DNA of 64,000 nucleotides from Favolaschia claudopus (lineage: Eukaryota > Basidiomycota > Agaricomycetes > Agaricales > Mycenaceae): assembly GCA_037176885.1 (NCBI GenBank), contig JAWWNJ010000012.1:620001-684000 (forward strand), read 5' to 3'. Below the pieces are notes generated by a model, which saw only the letters and a list, made by a program, of their open reading frames with translations, was not told the DNA's origin and did no database searches. The translations under genes were made by a program, and so were the position numbers. Positions 37,118-49,700 of the stretch are shown one piece after another. Position 1 is the stretch's first letter, and every line of letters begins with the position of its first letter.

Positions 37118-38387
37118 ATGCCTATCATCACAATTTTCGGAGCGAACGGGAGTCAGGGTGCGGAAATTCTGTATCTGTATCTTGGTTCATGTTCAAGTTC
37201 TTACCGATCTTCTCAAATCAGGAACCGCTGTGCTGGAGGCGATCTTGGCGGATGGAAAGTATACACCACGCGCAGTATCACGGAGCCTCGATTCTGCCGG
37301 TAGCAAGGCGCTTATCGCGAAAGGTGTGGAAGTTGTGGTGGGGAATCTCTGGGACAAAGAGTCCGTGAAGAGTGCTATCCGAGGGAGTGAGGCGGTATTT
37401 GGGGTACGTATTATGCGCGTCTAAATTGTAGGGCATTCCCGCTTACTTCAGAGTTTCGTGGATTTCCTCTTATTGCAGAACACCAACTTTTGGGATCCTG
37501 AAATCTGGCCCGCTGATCCCCAGGGCAAAGGCGAAATCACGCAGGGGAAGAATCTCGTCGACGCAGCCAAAGAGGAGGGGGTCAAGTTCTTCATTTACAG
37601 GTGGGGTGTCTTTATTCCTCCTCCGATGTTCCTGACTTATCTGACGCGCCTCAGCTCCCTTCCAAACGCGACGAAGGACTCGAAGGGTGTATACAAGCAC
37701 ATCTATCATGTCGACAGTAAGAAGAATGAACCAATTCCTCCTTCGCACTCTCATCGTTCTGCTCCACAGACAAGGCCGTAATCGAAGAATATCTGAGAGC
37801 CTCCGGGGTTCCGTGCGCTATGCTGCTTACCGGCTATTTCGCTGAGAATATGTGGAAGTATGTCTGGTTTTCTCCAGTCGTTCATCTATTTCTGAATTGA
37901 AACGCCGCAGAGTTGGAGCTATGCAAAAGACAGATACAGGCTACCACATTCCCGTCTCCGGATTTGCTCCCGAGGATCCCCAATCCATGACTTGGGTCGC
38001 AAACGAGCTGGGGCAAGCAGCCGTTGCGCTCCTCAACAATTACAAGGATCCGAGCAAAGGGGTGCTCGGGAAATCTTACCCCGTGGTAACTTTCAAGTGC
38101 ACGTTCCCAGAGTTTGCTGCAGCGATTGCCAAAGGTGCTTTGTCTTTTGAATACCCATCCCCACACTAATATCGACTTCTATCCGTTAAGCAATCAACAA
38201 GGAAGTAAAGTTCACACCACTTGAGACCACCGGAGTACAAGAATTCGACGAAATGTACGCCTATCAAGCAAAGGTCGGAATGTACCACGATACACCCATT
38301 CCCAATCCCGATCTTGTGGCTCTCGGCGTGAAGTTTGGTACAAGGGACGAGTTTATACAAAAGGAAATTGTCCCGAGATTTGCCTAG
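37118..38387 (+). CDS. NmrA-like NAD(P)-binding protein, paralog 1
   Basis: Seven exons (37118-37157, 37222-37403, 37479-37600, 37655-37716, 37770-37857, 37911-38134, 38191-38387) give 304 residues. The start MPIITIFGANGSQG holds the GxxGxxG dinucleotide motif of atypical SDRs. VLEAILADGKYTPRAVSRSL carries the Arg that in NmrA/HSCARG proteins selects NADPH. GEITQGKNLVDAAKEEGVKFFIYSSLPN and GVPCAMLLTGYFAENMWK are further family blocks. NmrA-like proteins sense the NADP(H) ratio or reduce small substrates; they lack the SDR Tyr-Lys pair. Exon lengths 40, 182, 122, 62, 88 and 224 are identical to paralog 2. It has no intron in the last exon, unlike paralogs 2 and 3. Confidence 0.85.
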
Positions 38388-38947
38388 ATCTGAATTAGTC
38401 GTATTGTGTATAGTACCGCAATCTGTGAAATCCAAAGTCGCTGCCAGTTTTATTCCGATTCAGAATGCGCACAAGTGAGTGTTAAGCGAATCGCGTCGCG
38501 TCGCGTTTTATTGTAAGGCACGCCCCCGCGTTATTACGTTATTGATCGATGACGACTCACACGCTGACGTTTCACATTTTTTCCTCTTCCTCTCAAACCA
38601 CGACATGGCTCATGTCTGTACGGAGAGGACAGTCTACCTCTTTTGCTGCTGGCTACGCGTCTCCCCGTTCTGGGTCTTTCATGAACTAAGGGGCTACTTT
38701 GTGGCTTGACAATCTGCATTATTTACCCAGGTCTCGTCCGACAATCGTATCTTGTCCAATTGCAAGTACAAGGAGACGCTTTGAAACGCCATCAATCTAG
38801 GGTAGCGCGCTCATTACCCGGATCTGAATTGAATCGAACCTCTGGCGCTACGGAGACTTCGGAAATGTCGAACACCTCTACTCTGAGCCTGGTCTGTGCC
38901 TCATAAGAAGCGGGGTGGAAGTCAACGATTCTTTCATCCGAATCATA
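38388..38947. other. Intergenic
   Basis: Holds the 3' end of NmrA-like 1 and the promoter of the lyase-like gene. A GCGTC/GCGTCGCGTCGCG run lies near 38490-38505. Nothing else seen. Confidence 0.35.
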
Positions 38948-39843
38948 ATGCGCGTCCTATCTCTCCTCGTTATACTGCCTTTCGTTTCGGCGAAGCTCCT
39001 TCTCAACTACAATGCTTCAGCTGGAGATGCCGCCAGCATTCTCGGCAGGCAGAATCTAGAAGGATGGAATGGCGCGGATTGGCCTAAGGGTCAAGCACAG
39101 AATGCCTCGGCCTTTTTCACTACGGCAAAGGATCCGAATGGTATTCCTGCCGCCCTCGTCCACAAGGGCGCTCACTTTGCACGGTCTGAGTATCATATGC
39201 TGCTTGGCCAAACGGCAGCCTCTCAGACATATTACATCGGATACCGTGTCTCCTTCGGTGCAGGTGCGGATTATCAAAGTTGCCCCATCGTCTTCCAATG
39301 GTATGCCAACCGTGAGCTGCCGGATGTGGTCTCACATTCTTCTCCAACAGGAAAAACTACGATTCTGCAACGGTTGACACGGACAACATTCCTGCATCTC
39401 TCGTTTTCAGGCAGGGGTCTACTGCTGACAAGTATATCATGCAAGTCGTTAGGACAAGCTACTAATTTTCGATACTTCGCTCACATATATTCATTTGCAG
39501 CGACTTTGCCGCCGAAGCCGATCCTTCAGCGGACCAAAACCTATCTCAAAAGACACTTTGGACGAAGGAGCTGACACACGGAACGATCTATCAATTTGGT
39601 ATAGTCATCAATACAGCCAAGTCCGGCTTCGTGCAGCTGTATTTCAACGGCAAGCTTTCCACTCTCGTTAATCCGTCGACGAAGGAACATACGACAAAAT
39701 ATGCTGGAAATTTCTTCCCTGGTCAGACGGAGCCGAAGGTTGGACTCTACGGAGGACAGGCAACAAACGCCTGTGACTCGTATATCTATAATGTGGCTAT
39801 TGGGACGGCCCTGGCTGATATAGCGGCCGTTGCTGGTATATGA
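38948..39843 (+). CDS. Secreted polysaccharide-lyase-like protein (heparin-lyase-I-like beta-jelly-roll)
   Basis: Exons 38948-39300, 39351-39440 and 39501-39843 give 261 residues. MRVLSLLVILPFVSA is a signal peptide. Mature features include GWNGADWPKGQAQNASAFF, YYIGYRVSFGAG, a WTKELTHGTIYQFGIVINTAKSGFVQLYFNGKL strand pair and PKVGLYGG, the order I associate with fungal Polysacc_lyase (PL20/PL14-type) jelly rolls. It would act on acidic glycans outside the cell; the exact substrate cannot be told. The second intron (39441-39500) appears to use a GC donor (GCAAGT). The next gene also encodes a secreted surface protein, so the pair may serve the same cell surface. Confidence 0.65.
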
Positions 39844-40309
39844 ACATAAGCAATCCATCGGTGAGTGACCGGGACGAGAAAAATCCTCTGCATCGAAACC
39901 AACTAAATCAATCCTCCGTTAGTTCAAATCCAAATCAGGATTACTTCTACTATTTGTACCTTCCGATTTGATAATGCAACTCAACTTTCCCCATATCTAT
40001 TTTTGTGCAACAGGCGCATTCGTGCCTGTTACATAAGTCATTCGGTTGTTCCAGCGTCCCATGTTGGTATTATCTGGGGACCAATGTTGACGTTCCCTGA
40101 GCATAGCGACATCATGTAGCGCAGCTACCGTCCATTTCAGAGAGTTGTTGAGAAGTTCTGTTGTCGTTCCTTGTTCGACACGAACATAAACTCAATTCGC
40201 CGTGATGGGTCCTTGACGCCGAGAATTGACTCCGTCCTACATATATAAACGCCGAGGTGTGTACACTCTTCACCCCGCTCACCCCGCTCTTTGCTCGTCG
40301 ACCTGCTCG
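39844..40309. other. Intergenic
   Basis: A TATATAAAC motif lies at about 40242, 68 nt before the next ATG, and is a likely TATA box for the GPI-protein gene. Confidence 0.45.
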
Positions 40310-41667
40310 ATGCATTTCGTGTTTATCCTGAGACCCGCGCTTCTACTCCTCGCCGATTATGCTTTCGCTCAGCTAGAAGATACCATCGGAATCATGGTTC
40401 CCTCGCAAATCACCGACACGACGAATCCCGCGATTTTCACGTACGCTTGGGTGGGAAATCCAGGCCATGATACGTCCATTTTGCATATGACTGCATATGA
40501 CGAACCCTAATTCTACGCGCCTCCTCTAGAGCTCAAAAACATCTCGATGGAACTAGTGGCCGAGACCACTGGGAGCCTTCAAGGTACCAACATCGTGTAA
40601 CATGTCAGCTGTTCAACTTGAACGGAGCTTCTTGATTTCCAGGAAACAATGATACCGTCGTCGATATAATTGGTTGACTCACAACTATACCTCTTCCACG
40701 CGGTAGACCGCTGATCGCCGCTCCCTCAGCCGTAGATTACACCCAGCAAAATGGAAATTCATTTCTATATCCTCTGCATACAAACGTAAGTTAGTGTTCA
40801 ACGCCGCATAATATTTGGTACGATCTTCACAGTTAGACGCCCGCCGGTACATATTACGTCCGGATGAACGCCACAATCTTCAATGCCAGCAACTTTCCTC
40901 TGACGGTTCTCGTCAGACCGTCACAAACCTTCGACATCTCTCTACCGCAATCCTTCCCATGCCAGACGCCTGATTTTACACCCGTCGGTAGCATTTTTGC
41001 TCCATCTTACACCCCTTTGCGCCTCGCATCGCCCGCTGCCGGTGCAGTTTTCTCCCTGCAAGCCTTGAATTCCCCGTCTGGAAACATTACGGGAATGTTG
41101 AAACTTGTTGACGCCTTGTTTGATGTGAGAGGGGCGTGTTGGGTTCAACTGGAGCTTACATTTAGTAGGCCGCCGGAAGGAATACTACACTAGAGCTGGT
41201 GAATTTAGCTACAGGTAAAAGCCTAGCCGTGCAGCATGTGGTATATGTATTCTGTTTTCCTTTTACTTCTCCGTTTCTTATGTCATATCGCAGAACACAA
41301 CAGGCACTTCAGGAAGCGCAGTATCTTTCATGACGTTCAATCTTGCCCTTACCACGGGAACATGGAAGGCAAGTTCTATCATATTATTCTCGCCAATGTT
41401 ACTTATGACATCACGCAGCTGCGAATGAATATCTCTGCTGGGATTGGAACAACAGTTTCCAGCATGTCGGACGAATTCTACTTGGTTTCAGAGCTGCCGT
41501 GCGGTGGCCTCCCGAGTGGAACGTTTTCGATGTTACCGATCCCAACATCCTCCGTCAAATCAGTCCCAGTACCTTCTCTGTCTTCCAGCGGAACGAGCAC
41601 CCTATCCATCGCACAAGTTGCGGTCGTACTCGTCCTGACGGTGATACTAAATACGCAACTACTCTGA
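40310..41667 (+). pseudogene. GPI-anchored secreted protein gene with two nonsense codons
   Basis: Exons 40310-40583, 40643-40785, 40837-41124, 41169-41214, 41304-41368 and 41419-41667 join to 354 codons, including two in-frame stops. A signal peptide (MHFVFILRPALLLLADYAFAQ) opens it. The middle has repeated N-x-S/T sites, for example in MNATIFNASNF and PSGNITG. The end SSSGTSTLSIAQVAVVLVLTVILN is a Ser-rich stalk plus hydrophobic GPI signal. TAA at 40508-40510 and TGA at 40675-40677 interrupt otherwise continuous similarity-like text (YDEP*FYAPPLEL, DIIG*LTTIPLPRG). The intact splice frame suggests recent loss. The last intron (41369-41418) has a GC donor. The family is a mushroom-specific secreted protein whose function I do not know. 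Confidence 0.55.
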
Positions 41668-44600
41668 TGAAAGTCCAAAATAAAAGTAAAATCCCTCTCC
41701 TAGGCTACTCCAATTAACTCAGGTGAAGTCCTATCCGAATCAAACCTAAGAAATGCGAAAGGAGGACAAAAGTTCAACGACGGCCGGAAATCACCGAGAT
41801 TGATGCGTGCCGAGATGCCATGATTAGGCTTTTGCGCCTTGCCTTGTTCGGCTGATTGATCTCATCACAGAAGCATCTGCCGGCTTCGGTAAACACGTTG
41901 AAAGCTTGCACAACGCAGTAGCCTTAGGGACACTCGTTACGAGTCTCAGAAGCTGCCACACACAACCAACTCTGCTTTGCTTCGCAACTACCGATCCATT
42001 CAGGCATGAGATCCCTCGAGATTCGCTCCCAAAATAATAACATCTCCAACACCAGATTTCAACCAAGTTCAACTTTCCTTCAATAGACGACTTCCCAAGC
42101 TTCTTTCTGACTCGTATCAGGCACTAAACTCAGCAAATCGCGATCCGCGATGCTTGTTCAATGAAAGAATATGTCATTGTCGTCGATCGAGAATCCGGGA
42201 TAAAAATCAAGAAATAATCATGAGCTGATCGTCATCTCGTTTGGGTGGGTCTGTGGGGGTATGATACGATTTGTATCATCTCATCGCTAGTGAGCATGCG
42301 AGCGAGTAGGGATGCCATGTAACACGAGTTCCGTGCGCAAGAAGGGGAATTTAGGTGAATATTGACTTGATTCTATAATCATGATCCATTGGTTCGAATA
42401 TTTGAAGACCAACCCGTCGTTGCAATTGGCAGTCATTTCAATCAGATACCTCGGTTTTTGCTCATTCAAGCACAGTGAAAATCCGTTCGAATTGTTGATT
42501 TTCCTGCTTCAACTGCGTCGAAAATGGTTTAACCGGTAACTTTCAATATTGCCTGGATCCGCTCCAGTTTCCAACGTTCCCCACTATTGCCACTATGGGA
42601 AACATCCTTCAAGCCGCATCTTCGGATGTTCGAACAAGCAGGAACATAGGTAAGCAACAAAATTAAATCGCGGCAAATTTCGTCCCCCGACATCCAGGTT
42701 GCCAGTGACGACAGGCTCATAGCGGCCGTTGAAGGGTGAAGTCACGGTCTGACTCGATGCACTTTTCAGAGCGCTCGGCGACTTCATGCTCCTTGCTAGA
42801 GGTCCGAACTGAGTCATCTGCGTCCGATCTGGAGACCCCAGAATATTCTGAATGCCTCTTATTTTCCGCCAGAGACCTATGGCTGTTCACAACTCACTGG
42901 CAGGCAGCGAGTTTCAGGTACAAACTGCCATTCTTTCAACCCTCGCAAGTTCCAACTGGTTCCTGGGCCGTCATCGGTCGTTGCTTCTAGTCTCCTCGCT
43001 TGGCGCGTCATGTTTGATTGTTTTATTGAACAAGTCCCCCGACTGAATTGAGAAACACCAAGCTCCCGCGGAGGCAATCCCTCTGCTCTGAATCATTATT
43101 TACCTAGAGATTGCGGTCCTTGATTGGAAGTTCCTTCCCCGTCCGAGCTCTCCGGCCTCCTCGACCCCATTCGGGACCGCAGGCGATTCCCTTCCCATGC
43201 ATATGGCCAGACCGCATCGCTTAAATCCGACCTCCGACTTCTTCTTCCTTACTTGGAGGCTGCCAGTGTCATCGGTGGTTCTAACTTCTTCTTTCCAAAA
43301 TCAGAAACTCTCCCTCACAACTTGAAGTCGCCGCTCCATCCATCGCGTGCGGCCGCGGAAACTCGACTCAATCATTCATGATTCAATCAATTGGTGTCTC
43401 GTACGAATCCAATGAGTCGATGAGTCAACCTCCCCGCTCAGCTAACAACACCCGGAATCGGATGATCTCATGCAAGCAAGTCCGTTTACCGCGGCGCGCC
43501 GGGCTGTGGCGTCCGTCGTGCCCGTGCGTCCACATGCAACCCTTGTACCCAACTTGTACTTACATTGCATTGCAAATTACAATAGGGATAGAGGGTCCGG
43601 AGGGTGAATCAATCAAGACATTATCGGTGGGTTCTTATGCGGTACTGTACTTCTCACCCTAGGAGAACAATGGCATGGGAATTCGAATTCCAACGTTCGC
43701 TGGATTGTTGTAATTCAAAATGAATGGTTTATCCTTGCGGGTGCAAGCGGTGTTATGGGAGCTGAATTCATGCGGGTCCAGAAGGGCTAGATGTGGAGTG
43801 AGATGTTGAATGAATGAGTGGATCATGAAATCCGAATGAAATCACGAGAAAACAATGACGCTGAAAAATAAAAATAAAACCGAGTCGAAGAACCGTACCG
43901 TACCCGTAACCGTCGTCTTGCCAGCCCCCGCTACCTCCCTTCTCCCTCTCTCCCTCTCCCGCGATTACCCCACCAAAATTCATCAAAATCAGTACAATCC
44001 CGTATATCGCCCGCTTTGTCCGTTCTGCATCGATATCACCTCGGATTTCCTTAGACTGTCACCCCAATCATCAATACTTGAACGGAACCAAATACTCGAA
44101 TGATTGTTCAACTCAATGCAAGTGTTGGATTGTCACTTCAAGATGGTTACCAACTTGACTTGACACCACTCTGTTGAATTCAGTAGAATTCAATGTTCAG
44201 ATTGCGTTTGATTGACGTTGGCTGCCGGCGTCCTTTCTCCTACATACTGACTCTGCGACGCTGAAGCTTAACAGTTACTCTGCGACGCCCAAGAGTCAAT
44301 AGAATTGACTGACTGACTTTTGACTCGTGAAGCTTTGAAACTGAAGGGTTGTGTGATCGACAGTTCAAGTTGTTCGACTTGTTGTCGGTCGGAAGTTCGA
44401 GTGTCATCGCAATGAGATCGCAACTTGGATTCGCGCTTCATCATCATGTTGGGGCGATGCCAGACGGGTTCGTTGTTGAACTGGAAGCACTCATCGTCCT
44501 CGTCCAGTTCATCCAGTCACTCGTAGAAAACGGATCATCGCAATGGGATCGCAACTTGGATTCGCGATTGATCAGTCAATTAGTTGTAATGTTGGAGAGG

Positions 44601-44970
44601 ATTGGATTCGCGGCGCCGCTTCAATCTCATCAGCCTTCGAGGGAGATACCCCAACATCAACGCGGATCGCACTTCACTCCATCTCTTGCTAACGAGGAAA
44701 CGCTCTCATCGTCTCATTCTCGTCTGAGTCCATCTCATCCATCGAATCTTTACGCATTTAAATTATACACAAAAGCTCTCAAAAACTATAAACAAGAAAA
44801 ACAAACGACGACTACTAAGAAACACATACGCTACGTATAACATAACATAATCACAAGCGTATGGTGCTGGTAAGGTATACACGATAACAACATAAGAACA
44901 AGAAAAATAACTTCGTTCCGGCTTCCTTCTTTTTCACACACACAAAAACTCAAGCAAGGGTGGTCACCCC
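41668..44970. other. 3.3-kb region without a recognised gene
   Basis: Only short open frames. The longest (44349-44840, plus) contains a 31-bp direct repeat (44405-44435 and 44536-44566, one mismatch) and A-rich 3' sequence, so it looks like the 3' flank of the GATA gene and not a coding sequence. No tRNA or transposon ends were found. Confidence 0.35.
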
Positions 44971-46737
44971 TCACCTCCCCTGCCCTCCCGCCTGCCCATG
45001 CTTCGTCCTCGGCTTAATCTTATTCCTCCGCAAACTCAACGGCCGCTCCTTCCCCCTCAACCTAGCGTAGACGCCACAGGCGTTGCACACCTGCGCGCCC
45101 GTCTTGGAGCGCCGCCAGACGGAGGTTTGGCGGGTGTTGCAGTGGGAGCCTGGGAAGCGTATGAGAAAGATATAAGAGAGATAAGAAGGGGAGGAAGGGT
45201 AAAAGGTGGAAAGAGGGAAGGGGGGGAGGAGGGAGAGGGGGGAGGAGAGGGCGGGGGAGGGGAGGGGAGGGAGGAGGGGAGGATGGGGAGGGATGGGGGG
45301 AGACAAGACAAAAGGAGGGGGGAGAAGGGGGAGACAAAGGGAGGGGTGAGGGAGACAAAGGAAACGCCCAAAAAGCCTTCCAAAAAGGGAAGATAAAGAA
45401 CGAAGAGAAAGAAAGAAAGCACAAAGAAACCACAAAACAAGAACACCACTCACACCTCGGCCCCGTATACTCCTCATCCGGCACCTGCGGCACCCCATCA
45501 TCGTCGTCGATGTCCGCATCAATCAGCTCCTGCGGCCGCAATTTGTTCCTCTGCTGGAGATATAAGCCACAGGCGTTGCAGAGGGGCCTTTGGGTCGCGG
45601 GGTCGCGCCGCCAGAGGGGCGTGGAGGTGACGTGGCAGTGGAAGCAGGATTTTTTGCCGGGGGCGCCGTCGGGTGCTAAGGGGGGGTTGCTGCTGTTTCG
45701 GCGCCGGGAGGTGGTGGAGGTGGTGGAAGAGGGGTGGGAGGTGGGATGGGAATTGAGGTGGGGGTAAGAAGGGGAGGAAGAAGAGTGGGGGTGGGAGGGA
45801 GGGAGCGGGAAGGGGCCTGTGGTGGGCGGGGGCATGGAGGTGAGGAAGTATGAGGGGGAGGGCGTGGAGGAGGAGGTGTTCGTACCCGTCGAGTACGGCG
45901 ACGAGGGGATGTATTCGTTGAAGTGCTGGATTAGCAGGTTACTCGCGCCACCACCACCACTTCCCCCTCCCCCACCCCCACCACCACCGCCGCCTCCATA
46001 CGTGGGGTACGGCGAGGACGGGCCAGGGTGATGCGGGTCGGAGGAGGGGTGCCACAAGCCGCTTTTGTTGCTGGGGCGCGGGTAGGGAGGGGGGGCGTAC
46101 GGCGGCGCGGAGAGCGTCGCGGTGGGCCAGTCGGGGCTGTACGAGAGGTCCATCATACTACCGCCATTGCGGGAATCGACGTCGGGCGACTGCGGGGGCT
46201 CGGGGTACATCGGGATGAGGCTGCTGAAGTCGATAGCGGGGTTGGGGCCTACGGGCGAGTCGGAGTTATTATGGTGCCGGCTGCCGCCGTTGCTGTTGCG
46301 GCCGCTGGGGATGGAGGTGTTCTCGAGGGAGGCGGAGGTGTACTGCGTGTAGGCGTAGTCGCGCCCGCCGATGCGCGTGGACTGCGTTGAGGGGAGGCCA
46401 TGGGCGTGCTGCTGCTGGCTATGATGATCTGCGAAGGTAGGAACGAAGCACGAAGCAAAAGACAAGATGAGCGAAAAAGAGTGACAATCATCTTGATAGG
46501 GAACTAACCTTCCGCCCAGTATGTTCGATGTAGAATGCCTGCGCTGGATGACGAGCCCAGGGAAGAGCGGCGCGAGGATTGGATGCTGAGCGCGGGGGAC
46601 GACGGCGGGTCGACGACGGTCACGGGGCTGAAAAGGACGCTGCCTGGGCCGATGTGGGGGGACATGGATCTTCTGGTGTCGCGTGGAGGTGATTTTGGCG
46701 GCGTAGGGGAGTCGCGGGGAGGAGAGTTTGTAGGCAT
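44971..46737 (-). CDS. GATA-type transcription factor with two zinc fingers
   Basis: Exons 46737-46509, 46428-45454 and 45149-44971 give 460 residues. Finger 1 is CFHC-x18-CNAC (with TSTPLWRRDP, then GLYLQQRNKLRPQELID). Finger 2 is CSHC-x17-CNAC (TRQTSVWRRSKTGAQV, then GVYARLRGKERPLSLRRNKIKPRTKH), followed by a basic tail that would contact the GATA minor groove. The first Cys of finger 2 is split by the intron, and the T|GTGAGT donor is what restores CSHC. The N-terminus is disordered, rich in Ser, Pro and Gly, with a 12-Gly run (about 45960-45998). In fungi such factors control nitrogen use, iron uptake, light response or development; the mixed x18/x17 spacing does not settle which. The second intron is a 304-nt polypyrimidine tract. 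Confidence 0.85.
45175..45440. repeat. Polypurine/polypyrimidine tract inside the GATA-factor intron
   Basis: Nearly every base on the plus strand is G or A for about 260 nt, dominated by GGGGAGG and GGAGGG units. It makes up most of intron 2 (45150-45453). Typical introns in this window are 45-90 nt. Confidence 0.8.
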
Positions 46738-49700
46738 TTTAAGAGTCGGGGGGAGTGGGCGAAAAAAGGGAGGAATGCTGTGGTGGGTGGAGGAAGATCG
46801 GAAGACACATCTGATTGGCGCACCCTCTGAACAACTTTTTTGCATGAGGCGGATCTATCCCCGTATACACACATGTACAAATACACCACAATAGACTGTC
46901 ACGTACATCCGAGTGAGGTCACCTCCCGGCCCAATCGGTGGCCCGTTTCTCTCGAAGGCGGGCGGGAGTCGCACCTCCAACTCTCTATTAACAGCTCACC
47001 TTCAAGTTCCAACGGCCAGCGTCCAACCGCGACGGCTGTCGATGAGCGCACTTGTTCGATCGGCGTGATCCGACGAATTTTCCCACCCGGGCCAAGACAA
47101 ACCGTCTTTATTCGGTTTTTGGGAAGAGAACAAACAACAACGCCGCCCGACCGCTTTTGACGTGGGATGCATCGCGCAAGGAAAACGGAAAACAAGGAAC
47201 CATTTGCGCGCGGGCGTCCACGAATGCAGGATAATTCGGCCACTCACTTCCATGTGATCATGCAAGTGAATTGAAAGGCGTGGGACGCGGGAGAAGGATT
47301 CTGTCGTTGATATGGTGCCTGCTGCAGAGAACAACGCAATTTGGTTCCTTTCAAGGAAGAAACAAACAATTCGGAGGATGAGACAGTTGACTTTCTTGGA
47401 TTTAAAAGCAAGAGCATCAATATCACTCGCAAAACGAAAGATCGCCCAACGTCGCGTCGCGTCAAGAATCAAGAGCATAGCTACCGCGTCACAACTCGCG
47501 CTCAATCTCGTTATTTTCGACAGCTGACGTCTGTGTTCTGGATAATTAATATGCCGTCATTGGGCGATTCTGCACAGGTGGTCGAGGGTGGTCGGCGGAG
47601 GAGTCACTGCGAGTGGAGAACCACGGAGACCAAACGGCAATGAGAGGCTTGAATTCGAGCAAGATATATTTTTTGTTTTCAAAAATGTTTTGCCAATTCA
47701 CTCATTTGAATCAGAAATTCGGAATTACTTGTTATTGCTATGCAAATACAACAACAAAAAGACGGCCTCCCCTCCCCTCTCTTACCCTGCCCTTGTCTCT
47801 CCTGTCGAATCCTCATCACAGCTCATCCCACTCATCATCAACGCGGCAGAAGCGTTCTTTCTTTCATTCGCCTCGTGGGCTCCGGCGTTCAAACAAGTTC
47901 CCCAGACGAACGGGGAATGGGAATGGGAAGTCGTCTTGCCTGAGAGAGAGAGGGAAGGGCGTCGAGAGCGGAGGGTAACAAGTTGAAGTTAAGCTGAAAT
48001 CGTCAGTCACTTAAGTGCCCGAAGGAGAGGAAAGGATCGTCGATTCCAAGGATCGAGTTAAAGTCGGAAGTTGATTCAGACTCGGAGAGCTGTTCAAGGA
48101 AGTCAGCTTGTCTTGTGGGAGGTTCAAGCTGCCTTTATATAGCTTGGGAACACGAGAATCCAGAGGCAGAGCGGCTTTCCAGAGTTGAAGGAATAAATTT
48201 CTCCTCTTGTTTCTTCTGCTTTCTTCTTCGTCCTTCCTTCTTCATCCAACTTTGAAACCAAAAACCGGAAGGATTCAGACAAAGCGAAAGATCGTTCAAG
48301 TCGCCTCGAGTTCAGGGTCCCAAGCGCCGAGAAGTCTGTCAAATTGATTTAGATTCATAGAAGCAAGCAAGCTTCAAGAAAGCTGTTGAAATGAACAACA
48401 GGGATAGAAGCTGAGGAAGGGCGCTTGGCGTCAATCTACTGGAATAGATGGATCATGGATGCATTGGTGAATTGGTGATGTCTCCCGTGTGAAACGGAGG
48501 TCATCGAGTTGTATTGTGAACTTCGAACCTCGAAAACGTGGTTGGTTTTGACGCCTATGAGAGTTGCAATCGCCTGTGCAGTGCTATGAAATATTAATAG
48601 TATGTTTGGTGAGAATATATTCCGTATACTCACGCGGGAGTCGCTTCGCGAATGTTCGTCGCGCAAAATTTCCTCGTATCCTCCTCCTCCTCCTCCTCCT
48701 CCTCCTCCTGCTGCTGCTTCTTCTTCCTTCTCTGGCGATCAACAATAAAGCAACAAGCGGGCCGCTCACAATAATATGATTTGATGATTCGGACTCAGAG
48801 GGAGCGTCGGAGTTTGGGGTATAGTAGAGTGTACGATATCCCGACGACATCTGGATTCCGAGCAGCTCCTCAGCCCGAGGATCGAGATGTCGCTGGGGTA
48901 GTTGTGTAGTCATAGCGTATTACTAGATCAACAGGCCGACGAACGTCGAAGGTTGGTTAGTTGACCGGGGCTGTTGCTGTTGCTATCGCAATACCGGGTT
49001 CAGTAGTCAGACCGAAAGATGGATAGATGCCCCCGGTCACTACCTATGAGGTCCGTCGGCCATACAGTAAATCAATGTCTCGAAAACTTTCGTACCTTTG
49101 TCGCCACAATAGAGTAAACCGAGCGAAAACAGTCCATTTTCTGTGGGAAATAGAGTAATATCGTGCAGAGTGCGAGAAATGTTTGAATACTGAAGTCGTT
49201 CTGGGGGCATTTTCAAGACAAATCTGGGAGTGTGATGGATCTGCGCACCTTTGAGCCCAAATTTGCTTCAGGTAATGCCAAACAAGTGTCGTTTGGGGGC
49301 CCCGGGCGCGAAAATCCGTGATTACCCCAAAATATCTGTCGCAAATACTGTAATCAGTGCGTCCGCGGGCTAAAATCATACAGTAAATCAGCACAAATCT
49401 CGGGCGTCGATGTTACAAAAGTGACGGGGGCCAGATAGATGGATTCCGGCGCCACGATGGGGCAGGCAGACAGGGCGATACAGCTTTTGTGGACAAGACA
49501 AGATAAATACGATATTGATGCAAGAAAGATGGAGAGATGGGCATTGGGCGCAGCCGAGTAGGATGAAAGTTGAAGAGTTGCCAGCGATGGATGGGGAAAG
49601 AGCTCCGCGGTAATGTTGAATGTGTCGAGTTGCGCGTGTTGTATGTATGGTTGGGGAAGAAAGCACTGCAAGAGATGGACAGACCGCAGTCGATTGAGAA

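Noticed and set aside
44349..44840. 163-codon plus-strand open frame downstream of the GATA gene
   Set aside because: Contains an internal 31-bp direct repeat and an A-rich Lys/Thr tail, no domain and no splice structure; better explained as 3' flank.
45062..45450. Pro/Ser/Leu-rich continuation of the GATA open frame
   Set aside because: It is the read-through of intron 2; splicing at T\|GTGAGT restores the second zinc finger.
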